Numbered from the stretch's first letter, positions 22,845 through 34,073 are shown. The stretch is 64,000 nt of DNA from Megascapheus bottae (GCA_024803745.1 JANJXV010000024.1:19539927-19603926), one strand, 5' to 3'. Notes: a model not told the origin generated them from the sequence alone. Numbers and translations: made by a program.

Positions 22845-23183
22845 GACTGAACTCAGGGCTGGTACTTGCTAGGCAAGCCATCTACTACTTTAGCCACATC
22901 TCTCACTCTGTAATTTTTGCCTTCAAATTTATACTTTTTATCATTATTGTTAGCAGTACTACGAATTAAACTCACCACTTTGCACTGCGTGAGTACTCTA
23001 CCACTTAAGTCACTCCACCGGACTCTGTTTACATGGGATATTTTCAAAGTAGGAGTCCTACTTAATGTGTGGGCCAGCCTGGATTTGATCCTCCGATGAG
23101 AATTCCTCTCGTGCAGCTCTGTGCCTAGCCACTGTGCTTCTCTCATAGTTGGGATCACAAGCATACATCACCATGCTCAGCCA
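22845..23183 (-). mobile_element. Old composite SINE (ID-like and B1-like pieces)
   Basis: GACTGAACTCAGGGCTGGTACTTGCTAGGC, ACCACTTAAGTCACTCC, then reverse B1 GATCACAAGCATACATCACC. Too diverged to order with confidence; the 103-codon minus frame is derived from it. Confidence 0.6.
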
Positions 23184-23590
23184 TTGGCTATTATAGAGTC
23201 ATGCAACCCTTTTCCCGCTTTTACCAGGAATCCAATTTCAATCCTCCAATGTTCAGCTCCCATGTAGCTAATATTTCAAGCTTGCACCACACGCCTGGCC
23301 TGTGGATGTTTTTCTGTGTATGTCTGTCATACCATCTGAGTGCAACAACTATTCTAGGTCTCATCACAACATGAGATCAGAACCTTTGTGCGCTCTGCCA
23401 TCCCCCACCCCACCCCGTTTCTCTCACACCTGAGGCTCAAGTCCTTCCCCTGCCCCCATGCCAGTCACACTGGCCTCTCTGAGACTATCATCCCAGGGAC
23501 CCTCTGCCCTCACACCATCTGCTAGGAACATACTTGCTAGCTCAGCCCCTGGCCACCTTCACATCTTCACATGTCACTGCGATGGGTTGA
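23184..23590 (+). repeat. Decayed B1 end, then possible L2 fragment
   Basis: 23184-23300 ends CATGTAGCTAAT...ACACGCCTGGCC (antisense B1-like). 23370-23590 has the L2-like series CCAGTCACACTGGCCTCTCT and CCTGGCCACCTTCACATCTTC. Confidence 0.4.
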
Positions 23591-23739
23591 ACCAAGACTT
23601 TCTATGAAGTCCCGGGCAGAATATGGTCTTTTGCAGAAATGGGACCAGTGAAGATGGAACTAGTTAACATGAACTTCACAGAAGTCGGGTAGGCTTCCTA
23701 AACCAATGCAAACAGCCACACACTAAAGGGTAGAACTAG

Positions 23740-24190
23740 CTGGGTGCTGGTGGCTCACACTTATAACCCCAGTTATTCAGGAGGCTGAGATCTGAGGATG
23801 GTGGTTCAAAGCCAACTAGAACAGGAAAGTGTGAGACTCTTTTTTTTGTTTTGTTTTTGTTTTTGTTTTTGCCAGTCCTGGGCTTGAGCTCAGGGCCTGA
23901 GCATTGTCCTTGGACTTTCTCAAGGCTAGAGCTCTACCACTTGAGCCTCAGCACCACTTCTGGCTTTTTTCTATGTATGTGGTACCGAGGAATCGAACCC
24001 AGGTCTTCATGCATGCTAGGCAAGCACTTTAACCACTAGGCCAAACTCCTGCCCCCCCCCCCAAGTGTGAGACTCTTATCTCCAGTTAATCACCAGAAAA
24101 CCAGAAGTGGTGCTGTGGATGAAAGTGGTAGAGGGCTAGCTAGCCTTAAGGCCCCAAGTCCAAGCCCTATAACGGAAAAATAAAAAAAAA
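23740..24190 (+). mobile_element. B1-Geo SINE interrupted by antisense IDL-Geo
   Basis: Outer parts 23740-23841 and 24063-24190. The break is after GTGTGAGACTCTT in the linker and the copy resumes with the same bases and ATCTCCAGTTAATC. Confidence 0.92.
23842..24062 (-). mobile_element. IDL-Geo SINE nested in the B1-Geo linker
   Basis: Poly-T/(GTTTTT)n, then GCCAGTCCTGGGCTTGAGC to GGCCAAACTCCTGCC plus a C-run. Flanked by AAGTGTGAGACTCTT at 23827-23841 and 24063-24077. Confidence 0.95.
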
Positions 24191-24600
24191 AGGCAGAATT
24201 AAACTGGCAGGTACAGACAGAACATCTGTATGGTTGGCTCCATGCCAGAAACTTAAGCAGGAAGGAGGAACCTGGAATAGACCCTGTCCAGGAAGGTGAC
24301 AGGGTCCTGTGATCCTTTAGTCTCGGATTGCAGAGCTCAGAGATGACATCGTTTTTGCTGTGGAAGACACTCCATTAGTGGTCTTTTGTTGCAGCCACAC
24401 AAGTGAACAAACGCAGCTACTTCTCAGTGGGGTTCCCTGATCCCCAAGGATTAAAACTGCAAATCCTGCTCAAGTTCCTTATCTCTCCTCTGACATATGA
24501 CCTTTATCATCTAGTTACATGGCATAACCGACTTTGCTCCATGATGTTAGCTCAGGGGCCCCGTACAGGGTAGCCCTCAAGACTGCTGCATACATGGGCA
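24191..24600. other. Possible ancient LTR-type relic split by the SINE
   Basis: 24230-24420 (TCCTTTAGTCTCGGATTGCAG... GGTCTTTTGTTGCAGCC) with 23590-23720 (GATGGGTTGAACCAAG) resembles a widespread old mammalian repeat; family not assigned. Confidence 0.35.
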
Positions 24601-24601
24601 A

Positions 24602-24802
24602 GCAACCAGGTGCCAGTGGCTCACCCCTGAAATCCTAGCTACTCAGGACACTGAGATCTTGGGATTGTGGTTCAAAGCCTGCCCAGGCAGGAAAGTAGGC
24701 TAGAAGTAGAGCATTTGCTCAAATAATAGAGCACTAACCCTGAGCAAAAAAAAAAAGTAGAGGGACAGCACACAGAGACCAGGCCTGGCACCAAAAAAGC
24801 AA
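24602..24802 (+). mobile_element. B1-Geo SINE
   Basis: CAGGTGCCAGTGGCTCACC to CAGGCCTGGCACCAAAAAAGC; the linker is largely deleted. Confidence 0.85.
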
Positions 24803-24816
24803 AATATCTGTGTTGG

Positions 24817-25015
24817 GGCCAAGAGTTTAGCCTGGTGGTAGAGTGCTTGCCTAGCATGCTCGAAAGACCCCAGTTTGATTCCTCGGTACCCCATTGATAG
24901 AAAAGGCTGGAAATAGTGCTGGAGTTCAAGAGGTAGAGCTCTAGCCTTGAGAAAGCCCAAAGACAGTGCTCAGACCCAGAGCACTGAGTTCAAGCCCCAG
25001 GACTGGCAAAAAAAA
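24817..25015 (+). mobile_element. IDL-Geo SINE
   Basis: GGCCAAGAGTTTAGCCTGG to CAGGACTGGCAAAAAAAATC, tail (AATAAA)n-like. Confidence 0.93.
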
Positions 25016-25094
25016 TCAATAAATAAAAATAAAAATAAATAAATCAGTCCTTCTGGAATCTATACTCCAATTGGGGAAAAAAAAAAAAACAGAG

Positions 25095-25270
25095 CAGGTA
25101 GGAGCTAAAGAGTGATGGCCAGTCTTTATTTTTTTTTAAATTGGAATCAGAAAATGTCTCTCAGATAATGTGAGATTTAAGCAGAGACCTGGAGGAAGGG
25201 GAGTAATCCATGAAGAGAAAATCTGATAAGAATGTTCTAGACAGAGGGAACAGCAAGTACTAATTATTGC
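25095..25270 (+). repeat. Ancient repeat, same family as 41330-41990
   Basis: GAGATTTAAGCAGAGACCTGGAGGAAGGGGAG ... GTTCTAGACAGAGGGAACAGC matches the order 'ctggaggaggtg / ggaacagcatgtgcaaaggc' seen in a common old mammalian repeat. Confidence 0.5.
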
Positions 25271-25394
25271 AAGGAATGCATAGTGTTTTCATAACCAGGA
25301 AAAAGCAAATGAAGCTATTGTAACTCTCAAAATAAATTTTAAAAAAAATATAAAAAGCATAATTCCAAGAGCAAAAAACAACATGGGTCTTTGG

Positions 25395-25590
25395 GTTTGT
25401 TGTTTCGTTTTTTGCAGCATGAGAGTCTGAACTCGAGGCCTTGCTCTTGCTAAACAAAGCAATCTACCCCTTGAGCCATACTCCAAGTCATCTTTGCTTT
25501 TTTAGTTTGCTTTGTTTTTTCAGATAGGGTCACTCACTGCTCAGAGCCTCTGGGGACAATCCCTCCCCGTCCCAATGGCATGCACTGCCT
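25395..25590 (-). mobile_element. Decayed B1/ID-type SINE
   Basis: GCATGAGAGTCTGAACTCGAGGCCTTGC, ACCCCTTGAGCCATACTCC, TTTTTCAGATAGGGTCACTC. Confidence 0.5.
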
Positions 25591-25704
25591 TGCCCAGGGG
25601 ATTTTTTAAGAATTCTACCCTACTGAACAAGAGTGGCACTTTACTACAGCAATACACGCAAACACATCCACCTTTCCACGGTGGCCGTATTAAAACACAA
25701 ATTC

Positions 25705-26098
25705 TCCTCTGTGCTGGCAGCTGACACCTATCATCCTAGCTACTCAGGAGGCTGAGATCTGAAGATCTTGGTGCCCAGTGAGCCCAGGCAGACAAATCAC
25801 AGAGATTCTTTTTTTTGGGCCAGTCGGAGGGCCTGGACTCAGGGCCTTAGCACTGTCCTTGGGCTTTTCTTGAGGTTAGTGCTCTACCACTTGAGCCACA
25901 GCACCACTTCTGGCTTTTTCTGTGTATGTGGTACTCTACCACTATGCCACGCTCCCACCCCAGAGAGACTCATCTCTCACTAACCAACAAAAGACTGGAG
26001 GTGGAACTGTGGTTAGGGTGGTAGAGCACCTGCCATCAGTGACAAAGCTAAGGGAGAACATGAGGTCATGAGTTCAAGACCCAGCACTGGCAGGAAAA
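25705..26098 (+). mobile_element. B1-Geo SINE interrupted by antisense IDL-Geo
   Basis: Outer parts 25705-25809 and 25961-26098; the break is again in the GAGATTCT linker. Confidence 0.88.
25810..25960 (-). mobile_element. IDL-Geo SINE, shortened, nested in the B1-Geo linker
   Basis: T-run, GGGCCAGTCGGAGGGCC to GCCACGCTCCCACCC; most of the ID half is deleted. Flanks CAGAGATTCT (25800-25809) / CAGAGAGACT (25961-25970), 8/10 identical. Confidence 0.85.
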
Positions 26099-26227
26099 AA
26101 GAAAAGCATTCCTTCTAATTCTCCATGCCAAGCTGTTTATCTACCCCTACTTTCACATTTGCTCCCTCATGTATTCCAAGAGCCCTGAACTGAGTAGCTA
26201 TTACAAAAGGTACTCCATACAACTCTC

Positions 26228-26326
26228 CTCAGCAATCGGGGCTGAGGCAGGAGGGCTAATTAAGCCTAGGAGTTTCAGACTAACCTAACCAACATAGGGC
26301 AACCTTGTCTCAAAAACACAAAACAA
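26228..26326 (+). mobile_element. B1-like SINE monomer without Geo half
   Basis: GGGGCTGAGGCAGGAGGGCTAA ... GGGCAACCTTGTCTCAAAAAC: classical B1/Alu-type order, unlike the B1-Geo left half. Confidence 0.7.
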
Positions 26327-26570
26327 AGCCAGGCAATGGTGGCTCACACCTATAATTCCAACTACTCAAGAGGCTGAGATCTGAGGATTGAGGTTCAAAG
26401 CCAGCCCATGCAAGAAAGTTTGGGAGAATCTTATTTCCAATTAACCACCAGAAAACTGGAAGTGGTATTATGACTCAAGTGGTAGAGAGCTAGCCTTGAG
26501 CTGAAGAGTTCAGGGAGAGCACCCAGGCCCAGAGTTCAAACCCCACAACAGACACAACAACAACAACAAC
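26327..26570 (+). mobile_element. B1-Geo SINE
   Basis: CCAGGCAATGGTGGCTCACACC to CCCCACAACAG, with a CAA-rich tail. Confidence 0.92.
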
Positions 26571-26627
<57 letters not shown>

Positions 26628-26633
26628 ACACAA
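26571..26633 (+). repeat. (CAA)n/(CA)n microsatellite
   Basis: SINE tail expanded to CA repeats. Confidence 0.95.
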
Positions 26634-26865
26634 TCTGTTCAGGCTCAGCTTGAAAATGTCAACCTCTTATCCAAGACTCAGGCTAAGTGAGGAAGGATAA
26701 GGTAGGGCAAGCTGTGAGAGAGAGGCTGGTTCCCAAAGCTAACACTGACTTGCTCTCCAGGAGACCAGACCACTAAGGCTGCCAGCTTCATCCAAGTGTC
26801 ACTCCTGCCATGCTAACCAGCTAGTTCCACTCCACCATGATGTTTGTTTCTTTCTTAAAATCGTA

Positions 26866-27066
26866 CGTCAAAAGTGGGGCTTGACCTCAGGGCCTCCCAC
26901 TCTCGCCTAGTTTTGTTCCCACTTAAAGGTGGTACTTTACCACTTGAGCCACACCTCCACTTAACTGGAAATCAGGATCTTTTCGATTGATCTGCCTAGC
27001 TTTGAACTGGGATCCTCAGATCTCAATCTCCTGAGTAGCTAGAATTACAGGCATGAGCCACCAAGC
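26866..27066 (-). mobile_element. B1-Geo SINE
   Basis: AGTGGGGCTTGACCTCAGGGCC to ACAGGCATGAGCCACC. Confidence 0.88.
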
Positions 27067-27084
27067 GTGTGCTTTAGCATCTCA

Positions 27085-27365
27085 AAGTTCAGCAGTACTG
27101 AGCATGTCACACTGTTGGGCCACCAATTCCTTGGTGAAACTGACAATGTACCAATTCAATAATTCTCCATGCCATCTCTCCCAGGCCCTGGCGGCCACCA
27201 TCCCACTGCCTGTTTTTCTGTATGGTTGTCACTCTTCTTTGAATATCTCAAATGACTGAAACCATACAGCACCTATCCTTTTGTGACTGGCCCCTGTCAC
27301 TCAGCACGGTGTCCTAAAGATTTATCCATGCAGCATGTATCAGAACATCCCTCATTGCCTTCTTT
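27085..27365 (-). repeat. Old L1 (L1M-type) 3' UTR fragment
   Basis: Antisense order: CATACAGCACCTATCCTTTTGTGACTGG, TCACTCAGCACGGTGTCCTAAAGATTTATCC, CATGTATCAGAAC. Opposite orientation to the L1M pieces at 12.7, 20.2 and 22.1 kb. Confidence 0.75.
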
Positions 27366-27426
27366 CTTTCTTTCCTTCCTCCTTTTCCCCCCACCTCTTG
27401 CCTTTCTCTCTCTCTTTTTTTTTTGT
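27360..27426 (+). repeat. Pyrimidine tract
   Basis: TTCTTTCTTTCTTTCC...CTCTCTCTTTTTTT. Confidence 0.8.
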
Positions 27427-28794
27427 TCAGCTCCTATCCCTCCATTCACCTTGAAATCTGGAGTGGACAAGCTAAAGACCCCTGCTAATTAGAACACGAC
27501 CCAAAATGTTCGAATGACGTCCATGAGACACTGCCTAGACAAGGGATCCCCAAAGCTCAGTGTGCAGAGACACCAGGAACTGCTTAAAGGGTAGATTCAC
27601 TCCACAGGGTGAAGATGGCTTGAGCTGGCATTTCTAAGAAGCCGATTTCCCAAGCGGTGCTGATGTTGCTGGTTTGGAAGCCACACCTGGCCTAGCAAAG
27701 CCCAGCACGAGTCCCCACCTGTCCCAGGTTCACAGCAGCTGGCTGAAGATGGCTGCTGTGTGTGTTTCTGACTCCTCTCTTGGAAGGCTCGCCAGCAGTA
27801 GGCCTCCTCCTGCATCCTAAACACAGCTCTCTGTCCGTCAGCCTGGCTCTTCAGTTAATCCCAGCACCCAAAGCATCAAGTGATGAAGGGCTCCTTCCAC
27901 ACGCCCAAACAAGAGGCCAGAGAACAAAGCAGCAGCCTGGGAGTTTCCGAATGACTGCACAGGGCTGAGAATCCCCAGCCGAGCACCAGGAGTGCGGCGC
28001 CTCGCCAGCGTCCCTGCCCTCAGCAACCCAGGACCACTGGCGCCTACTCCTTTTCAGCTATGGCTCGGAGCCATCCAGGGCGACTGGAGGGGGGCGCCTG
28101 GCTGCCCCTCGATCTCCACCTAGATCCTGCGGCTGCCTGCCCTGTCGCCTTCAGCTCTCCTCGCCCAACCCTGGAACCCTCTGGATCGTCCCCACTTCCA
28201 CCTCGACCTCCACAGCCCTCCACCATCATCACCTGTACCCCAATGCACTCCGTCCCCAGAACTCACTACCTGTGGCTCTCCACTCTGCCCTCCTCTAGAA
28301 GGAATCTCTCCAGGATTGCCCTGGAACCCATGCCTTCCAACTCAGAAACTTAATTTCTGTCCTCCCTGCCTCCCCTTCCCTAGATTAGCTAATTCCAGCC
28401 CCTCTCCGATGAGCTCATTTCCTCCCCTTCTATTTCCTCACCTGCACAGGGAAGCTGGGGCCTTACCACCAGCCCCACCTTAGATCTATGTCACTCCTGA
28501 AGACACAAAATGCCCCCAAAGCAGTGGGCCTAGGGCCACTGACTCTTCCTCACCCTGGGGCATGAGAACTGGCTTCTGTACCTCCTCACCTCAATCTGCA
28601 GGCATAGCTCAGTGCTCACACACACGCACCCTCTACCTCTCTTATTGACATGATTGTGCTACTTCCTTGCGGTGCCAACACACTGAATGTCTGCTACCCA
28701 CTGTCCCAGTTTCTCACATTCAGAATTCCTCCTCCTATTCTACATCCTCGTATCAGACCTGACTCACATTTGGAGTGTGATAAAAACCATGGCA
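27427..28794. other. Repeat-poor, GC-richer block
   Basis: About 1.3 kb without SINEs, CpG-containing around 27980-28210. Open frames on both strands (68 to 97 codons) overlap, with no domain and no clear splice pair. It could hold a regulatory element or L2 relics; not resolvable by eye. Confidence 0.45.
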
Positions 28795-28795
28795 G

Positions 28796-29255
28796 AGCCA
28801 GGCACTGGTGGCTTGTAACTGTAATCCTAGCTACTCAAGAGACTGAGATCTGAGGATCAAGGTTCAAAGCCAGCCTGGGCAGGAAAACCCAGGAGACTCT
28901 TACCTCCAATTAACTATCAAAAGAAAGAAAGAAGAAGGAGAAAAAAAAAAGCGGGGTTGTGAGTTTGGCCTAGTTAGTAGTAGACTGCTTGCCTAGCATG
29001 CACAAAGATCCGGGTTCGATTCTTCGGTGCCACATACATAGAAAAAGCCAGAAGTAGTGCTGTGGCTCAAGTGGTAAAGAGCTAGCCTTGAGGAAAGCCC
29101 AAGGACAGTGCCCATGAGTTCAAGCTCTAGGACGGGCAAAAAAAAAAAAAAGCCAGAAATGGAAGTGTGGCTCAAGTGGTAGAGCACTAGCCATGAGCAA
29201 AAAAGCTCAAGGACAGCACCCAGGCTGAGTTCAAGCCCTAGGACCAGCGCACACA
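28796..29255 (+). mobile_element. B1-Geo SINE interrupted by IDL-Geo
   Basis: B1 half and linker 28796-28950; Geo half resumes at 29149 (AGCCAGAAATGGAAGTGTGGC). The break is in the A-rich middle of the host. Confidence 0.9.
28953..29148 (+). mobile_element. IDL-Geo SINE nested in B1-Geo
   Basis: GGGGTTGTGAGTTTGGCC to GACGGGC plus A13; the ID half shows a TAGT duplication in CCTAGTTAGTAGTAG. Confidence 0.92.
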
Positions 29256-29297
29256 CACGCATGCACGCACACGCACACGCACACGCACACGCACAAT
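29250..29297 (+). repeat. (CA)n/(CG) microsatellite
   Basis: GCACACACACGCATGCACGCACACGCAC run at the outer SINE tail. Confidence 0.95.
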
Positions 29298-29299
29298 GA

Positions 29300-29475
29300 T
29301 GGCCTCTATCCCTCTCAAGCAAGAAGGAAGTGATTTAACCAAATATGTTTCTAGAGAGATGTCCCAGTGGGAGGAAGAGGAGGACCTGAATAGAGCGAGG
29401 CCATGTCAGCAGTCAGGAGCAAAGAAGGTGGGAGAAGTGGGCAGGGTGGTGATGACAGAGCAAAGCTCAGGCGAG
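29300..29475 (+). repeat. Possible ancient repeat (family of 41330-41990, 3' part)
   Basis: AAGTGATTTAACCAAATATG, TCTAGAGAGATGTCCCAGTGGGAGG, AGCAGTCAGGAGCAAAGAAGG follow the later part of that repeat; the 184-codon frame starting at 29296 crosses it. Confidence 0.35.
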
Positions 29476-30295
29476 GCTCTCCCTATCAGGCGGAGTGCTC
29501 CGGTCACTTCCCCTCATCTGCTGAGGACGAGAGGCCCAGCTGGCTCCTCCAACCTCGCTCCTGGCAAGTTCAACATCCTTCACCATGAGCATCCTGTGTC
29601 CATGCTTCACTTCAACAACTCCCGCATTCCACCCACCACCGACCAGGGTCGATCCACGTGGCAGGGCACATGGAGGGCTCTGACCTCGCCACAGATGACT
29701 CCTTACACTTCACGCTCAGCCTTCCAGCAAGACCCCTCCATTCCTCCTCCCAACCAGACTTCTCCCCACGCCTTATTAGGCTTGATCTTCACAGCTGTGC
29801 GAACTCTCTCACCAGGTGACTTACACATCTGTTACTTCTACTCCTTATAGTTTCAGCCCCTGCCTTTTTATCAATTCTTTCTTGAAAACTATGAACATAA
29901 TGGAATCTATAATCCATTCTAACTTTAAATCAATCCCACACCACCAATAATCTACTAACTCAAATTTCTCCATGCAATAGAATAACATGATTTTTTAAAT
30001 TACTATAGGCCTGTGGACAGTACTGGAGATGACGTTAGATATTCACCAATGAAGAGTAATGCCTGATATAACAAGCACCACACCGAAAGCATCATCCAAA
30101 CACATCCAAAAATGGAAGCACCAATAAGAAAGTAAGAAGCAAAAGCACGGAGTGTACCTCGCTGTGAAGATGCAAGAGGACACAGAGGGGAGCACACGGG
30201 GAGAGGGGTATATTCATTAGGAAGACGCTTGAGATCAACCCCAGGGCCTTGTGCAAGCCAGGCAAATGCTGTCTCTGCTACCCCTTCAGTGCCCC
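29476..30295. other. Unassigned sequence
   Basis: Part of a 184-codon plus frame (29296-29850) that starts in a CA microsatellite; Pro/Ser/Thr-rich, no domain. Possibly includes L2 matter. Confidence 0.4.
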
Positions 30296-30299
30296 AGTA

Positions 30300-30382
30300 A
30301 CTCTGTGTGCATGTGTGTGCACACGCGCATGTCTCGGGGTGTGTGTGTGTGTTTGTGAGTGTGTGTGCACACATGCACGCAC
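30300..30382 (+). repeat. (GT)n/(CA) compound simple repeat
   Basis: GTGTGCATGTGTGTGCACACGCGC... then GTGTGTGTGTGTTTGTGAGTG. Confidence 0.9.
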
Positions 30383-30592
30383 CAGGTCTAGGAATGGATC
30401 TCAGGACCAGAACACTCTCTCTTAGCTTTTTCACTTAAGGGTGACACTCTACCACTTGAGCCACCACTCCACTTTTGGCCTTTTGCAGGTTAATTAAATA
30501 GTCTCCTGGGCTTTTCTGCCTGAGCTGACTTCAAATCACCTTCCTCAGATCTCAACCTCCTGAGTAGCTACAAGTACAGCTGTGAGCCCAGT
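30383..30592 (-). mobile_element. B1-Geo SINE
   Basis: Antisense, diverged Geo then GGTTAATTAAATAGTCTCC linker and reverse B1. Confidence 0.82.
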
Positions 30593-30644
30593 TCCTTGCT
30601 TTTCTTTCTTTTATTTAAGAAACAGAGGGGTTGCAGTTATATCA

Positions 30645-30760
30645 GAGTTTATTTTCGATTTCAATTTTATTTTGAAACAGTGTCTCAACTGCCCAGGCCA
30701 GCTTCAAACTCCGCATCTTCCTCCTGAGGCACTGGAAGCACAGACACGAGCCTTCCCCCA
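30645..30760 (-). mobile_element. B1-like SINE monomer
   Basis: GAAACAGTGTCTCAACTGCCCAGG ... GCACAGACACGAGCC, reverse B1 without Geo. Confidence 0.6.
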
Positions 30761-31382
30761 CTCACAGAGAAGGGGATTGTAAACAGGATATCTCCAGGCT
30801 CTCACAAAATACCTCCAGCAACAAAACAATTGCTACCCAAAGTCAGTGCAATCCCAGATGGAGGAAGGAAGAAAGAGCTGGGAGAGTGATCTGACATCTT
30901 CCCCTGGAGCCATCTCCCCGCTAGGGAAACTCAGGACACAGCCACCTGTCCTTAGTCCCAGTATGTTATGGCTAGAAATGCACAACCCAGGTTTTCCAGC
31001 TCCTGGTCCAATAAATCTGGCTGCGTAAGTACACACCAGAGAAAATGGCATCTTTGTGTTAGGTGGGTGGTCACAACTTGAAAGCAGATGACATCAGGAC
31101 AAACTCAATGTTCTTATCTGGAATAATCCTCCTTGCGCAATTATACTGGCAGAGATTCGCTCCACCTACCACCTACCGTCCACATAGAAACCCCCAGGCT
31201 CCCAGATCTCCTCTGGCTGATAACAATACCCATGGGGGGAGGTCTACTTTCACCCTGAGGGAGGCTGGTGGCCAAGGATCAGGAGTGAGAGCTGAGCACA
31301 AGTCCTCCGTGTCTAAAGAAAACCCCACCACCACCACCCCACACATACCCAAACCAAAAACAATACTGAACAAAAGAAACCC
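30761..31382. other. Unassigned sequence
   Basis: Two 60-116 codon plus frames (30846-31028, 31063-31413) without domain; the second runs into a SINE. Confidence 0.4.
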
Positions 31383-31622
31383 AAGGCTGGGCCCCAATGG
31401 CTCACATCTTTAATCCTAGCTACCCAGGAGACTGAGATATAAGGACTGGGGTTCAAAGCCAGCCTGGACAGAAAGTCTGTGAGACTCTTTTCTCCAATTA
31501 ACCACCTGAAAACCAGAAGTGGCAATGTGTCTCAAAGCAGCTGAGTGCTAGCTTTCAGCAAAAGAGCTCAGGGACAAAGCCCAGGCCATGAGTTCAAGCC
31601 CCATGACCAAAAAATTAAAAAG
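31383..31622 (+). mobile_element. B1-Geo SINE
   Basis: GGCTGGGCCCCAATGGCTCAC to GCCCCATGACCAAAAAATT. Confidence 0.92.
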
Positions 31623-31646
31623 TAATAAATAAAAAAGAAAAACAAT

Positions 31647-32095
31647 ACCAGGAACCAATGGCTCACACTTGTAATCCTAGCTACTCAGAAGGCTGAGATC
31701 TGAGGATCCTAGGCAAAAATCTTGTGGAACACTTTTTTTTTTTTTTTTCTGCCAGTCCTGGGCTTGAGCTCAGGGCCTGAGCACTGTTCTCGGACTTTCC
31801 CAAGGCTAGAGCTCTACCACTTGAGCCTCAGCACCACTTCTGGCTTTTTTTTTCTATATATGTGGTGCCAAGGAATCGAACCCGGGTTTTCGTACATGCT
31901 AGGCAAATACCACCAGGCCAAACTCCCGGCCCCTTGTGGAACACTTTTATCTCCAATTAAACATCAGAAGAAAAAAAAAAAAAAAAACAGATGTGGAAGT
32001 GTGAGAGTGGCTCAAGTGGTAGACTACCCGCTGTGAATGAAAAAACTAATCAAAAGTGAGACACCAAGCTCAAGCCCCAGTACTGGCAATAGGAG
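31647..32095 (+). mobile_element. B1-Geo SINE interrupted by antisense IDL-Geo
   Basis: Outer parts 31647-31736 and 31933-32095; broken in the linker at GTGGAACACTTTT, resuming with ATCTCCAATTAAAC. Confidence 0.92.
31737..31932 (-). mobile_element. IDL-Geo SINE nested in the B1-Geo linker
   Basis: T-run, CTGCCAGTCCTGGGCTTGAGC to CCAAACTCCCGGCCC. Perfect 16-bp target duplication CTTGTGGAACACTTTT (31721-31736, 31933-31948). Confidence 0.96.
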
Positions 32096-32392
32096 AAAGA
32101 CACAGAGCCAAAGACAGAACATCCAGAACAATTTCAAGAGACCAATTTTAAATGAACTAACAGTAAAAAGATTAGAGCAAAGCATAAAATGATAATTTCC
32201 AAAACATATTAATTTCATTTCCTGGGTTTAAAGTATCTAGATGAGGTTAAAATGCCTAAAAATTTTTACTGTGGACTTGTTACAATGGAGATTCCCAGGC
32301 ATTACCATTAAAGATTCAAATGTCAGTTAAGAGCAACCCCCAGAAACACAAGCTCCTCTCCAACCCCAAATGCTGTGGATGCAGGAGGTCTA

Positions 32393-32417
32393 GAACCACC
32401 ACCACCACCACCACCCC
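32393..32417 (+). repeat. (CCA)n microsatellite
   Basis: Eight CCA/ACC units at the tail of an antisense SINE. Confidence 0.9.
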
Positions 32418-32622
32418 AGTCCTGAGGCTTGAACTCTGGGCCTGGGCACTGTCCCAGAATTCCTCTTCGCTCATGGCTAGCACTCTATCACTTGACCCAC
32501 AGTGCCACTTCTGGCTTTTTCTGTCATTAATTGGAGATAAAAGAGTCTCACCAACTTTCCCACCAGGGTTGGCTTCGAACCAAGATCCTCAGATGTCTGC
32601 CTCCTGAGAAGCTTGGCACCAC
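32413..32622 (-). mobile_element. B1-Geo SINE
   Basis: CCTGAGGCTTGAACTCTGGGCC to CCTGAGAAGCTTGGCACC. Confidence 0.87.
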
Positions 32623-32703
32623 ACTTTTAAAACCTTTTTAAAGTCTTTATCTAGTCTAGGAAACTAAACTACTCACAAATATTCACTTTGAAATGGCCAA
32701 TAA

Positions 32704-32910
32704 GTCAGGTGCCAAGGATTCATACCTGTTATCCTAGCTACTAAGGAGGCTGAGATTTAGAGAATCAAGGATTCAAAATCAAGCCAGGCAGAAAAGTCCT
32801 TGAAATTCCAAGTCCAGTTAACCAGCCAAAGGCCTGACTAGAGGTGTGGCTCAAATGACAGGCAAGCAAGCTTAGCAAAAGGCCCTTGACTGTACAAACA
32901 GAAAAAGAAG
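32704..32910 (+). mobile_element. B1-Geo SINE, diverged
   Basis: CAGGTGCCAAGGATTCATACC to CCTTGACTGTACAAACAG. Confidence 0.78.
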
Positions 32911-32995
32911 CCTTGAATAGCACATTAAACAGGATGAAAATTTAACATGCCATCAGCAGAACTGCAATGAAACCAATTACAAAAAGAAAATCAAG

Positions 32996-33295
32996 TCAAG
33001 CGCAATGGCTCACACTGGAATCCCAGCTACTCAGTGAGAGTCAAAAGCATCCTGATAGCCAATCTGAGCAAACAGTTAGTGAGACCCCATCTTCATGATA
33101 AACTGGGCTCCCAGTGTGCACCTGTCAAGAGAGCATGGTTAGGAGGCTGGAGGCTAGAGGCCAGCCCAGTCAATATACCACCTGAAAAAAAAGTTTTTTA
33201 AAGCACAAAACAGGATTAGGGCATGGCCCAAGTGGTAGATCAGCTTAGCATACAACAGGACCTGGGTCCCCAAATCCCAGTACTGCCAAAACAAA
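32996..33295 (+). mobile_element. Old B1-type dimer plus ID-like end
   Basis: CAAGCGCAATGGCTCACACTGG ... GTGAGACCCCATC, a second B1-like unit, then CATGGCCCAAGTGGTAGATC ... CCCAGTACTGCC. Confidence 0.65.
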
Positions 33296-34073
33296 GGGGG
33301 GAAAAAGAGGACGGGGGTGGGAGAGAACATATTTTCCTAATCAAAATCATCCCAAACTTCTGTGTTTCAAAATTATCTGAAACATAAAAGAAAATGCTCA
33401 AGCATGGAGAGAGAGGGAACAATAAACAGAAGGAACAATAGTTACTATCTTAAATTACGTATTTTTTTCCAAATGAACTTAAATACCAAGAAAATTCACT
33501 GAATACAAATACAACATAAACAGATTTAAAAAAAAAAAACCAACCTAAGGAAATTGGAAAGAAGGTAGTGGAAACAATGTAATACTAGCTTATTTAACCA
33601 AAAGTCCTAAATAAGATTCAATGGAGGTGATGACTAAAGTCAACCACAAGAACCTCCAGGGTTTATTTCAACATTACAATTTTCAAAACATTTATTCATT
33701 CAACAACCACACCCTGAGTATCCACTGGAAAGGAAGAAAACATGCAGGAATCCTAGTCTGGTAAGCCAGAGAGATCCTAATGTCGTTTCTACAAATATTT
33801 GTAATGAAGCAAATCCATACACATAGGGAAAAAAAAAACCATAGACAAAGCATTGTCTATGTAGCTACTCTTCCCCCAGAAAGAAAGCTGGGATAAAAGT
33901 AAATTGTTATGCTAGAAAAATTGCATTTTCAGTTACTAGCTAATAAATATGGAAATGTTTTAGTTAAATATTGGGTTAAAAAATGACAGTTACACATCGT
34001 GTTGAATTCTCATGACAACACATAAAAACTGTAGTCATTTAGTTTCTCCAAAACCAATTCAGTTCTCTTTCTT
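33296..34073. other. Unassigned AT-rich sequence
   Basis: No repeat or exon recognised. Confidence 0.5.

Noticed and set aside
29296..29850. 184-codon plus-strand frame
   Set aside because: Starts in a CA microsatellite and crosses an apparent ancient repeat; no domain, signal peptide or splice sites recognised.
30003..30434. 143-codon minus-strand frame
   Set aside because: Begins inside an antisense SINE and crosses a GT/CA repeat; no domain.
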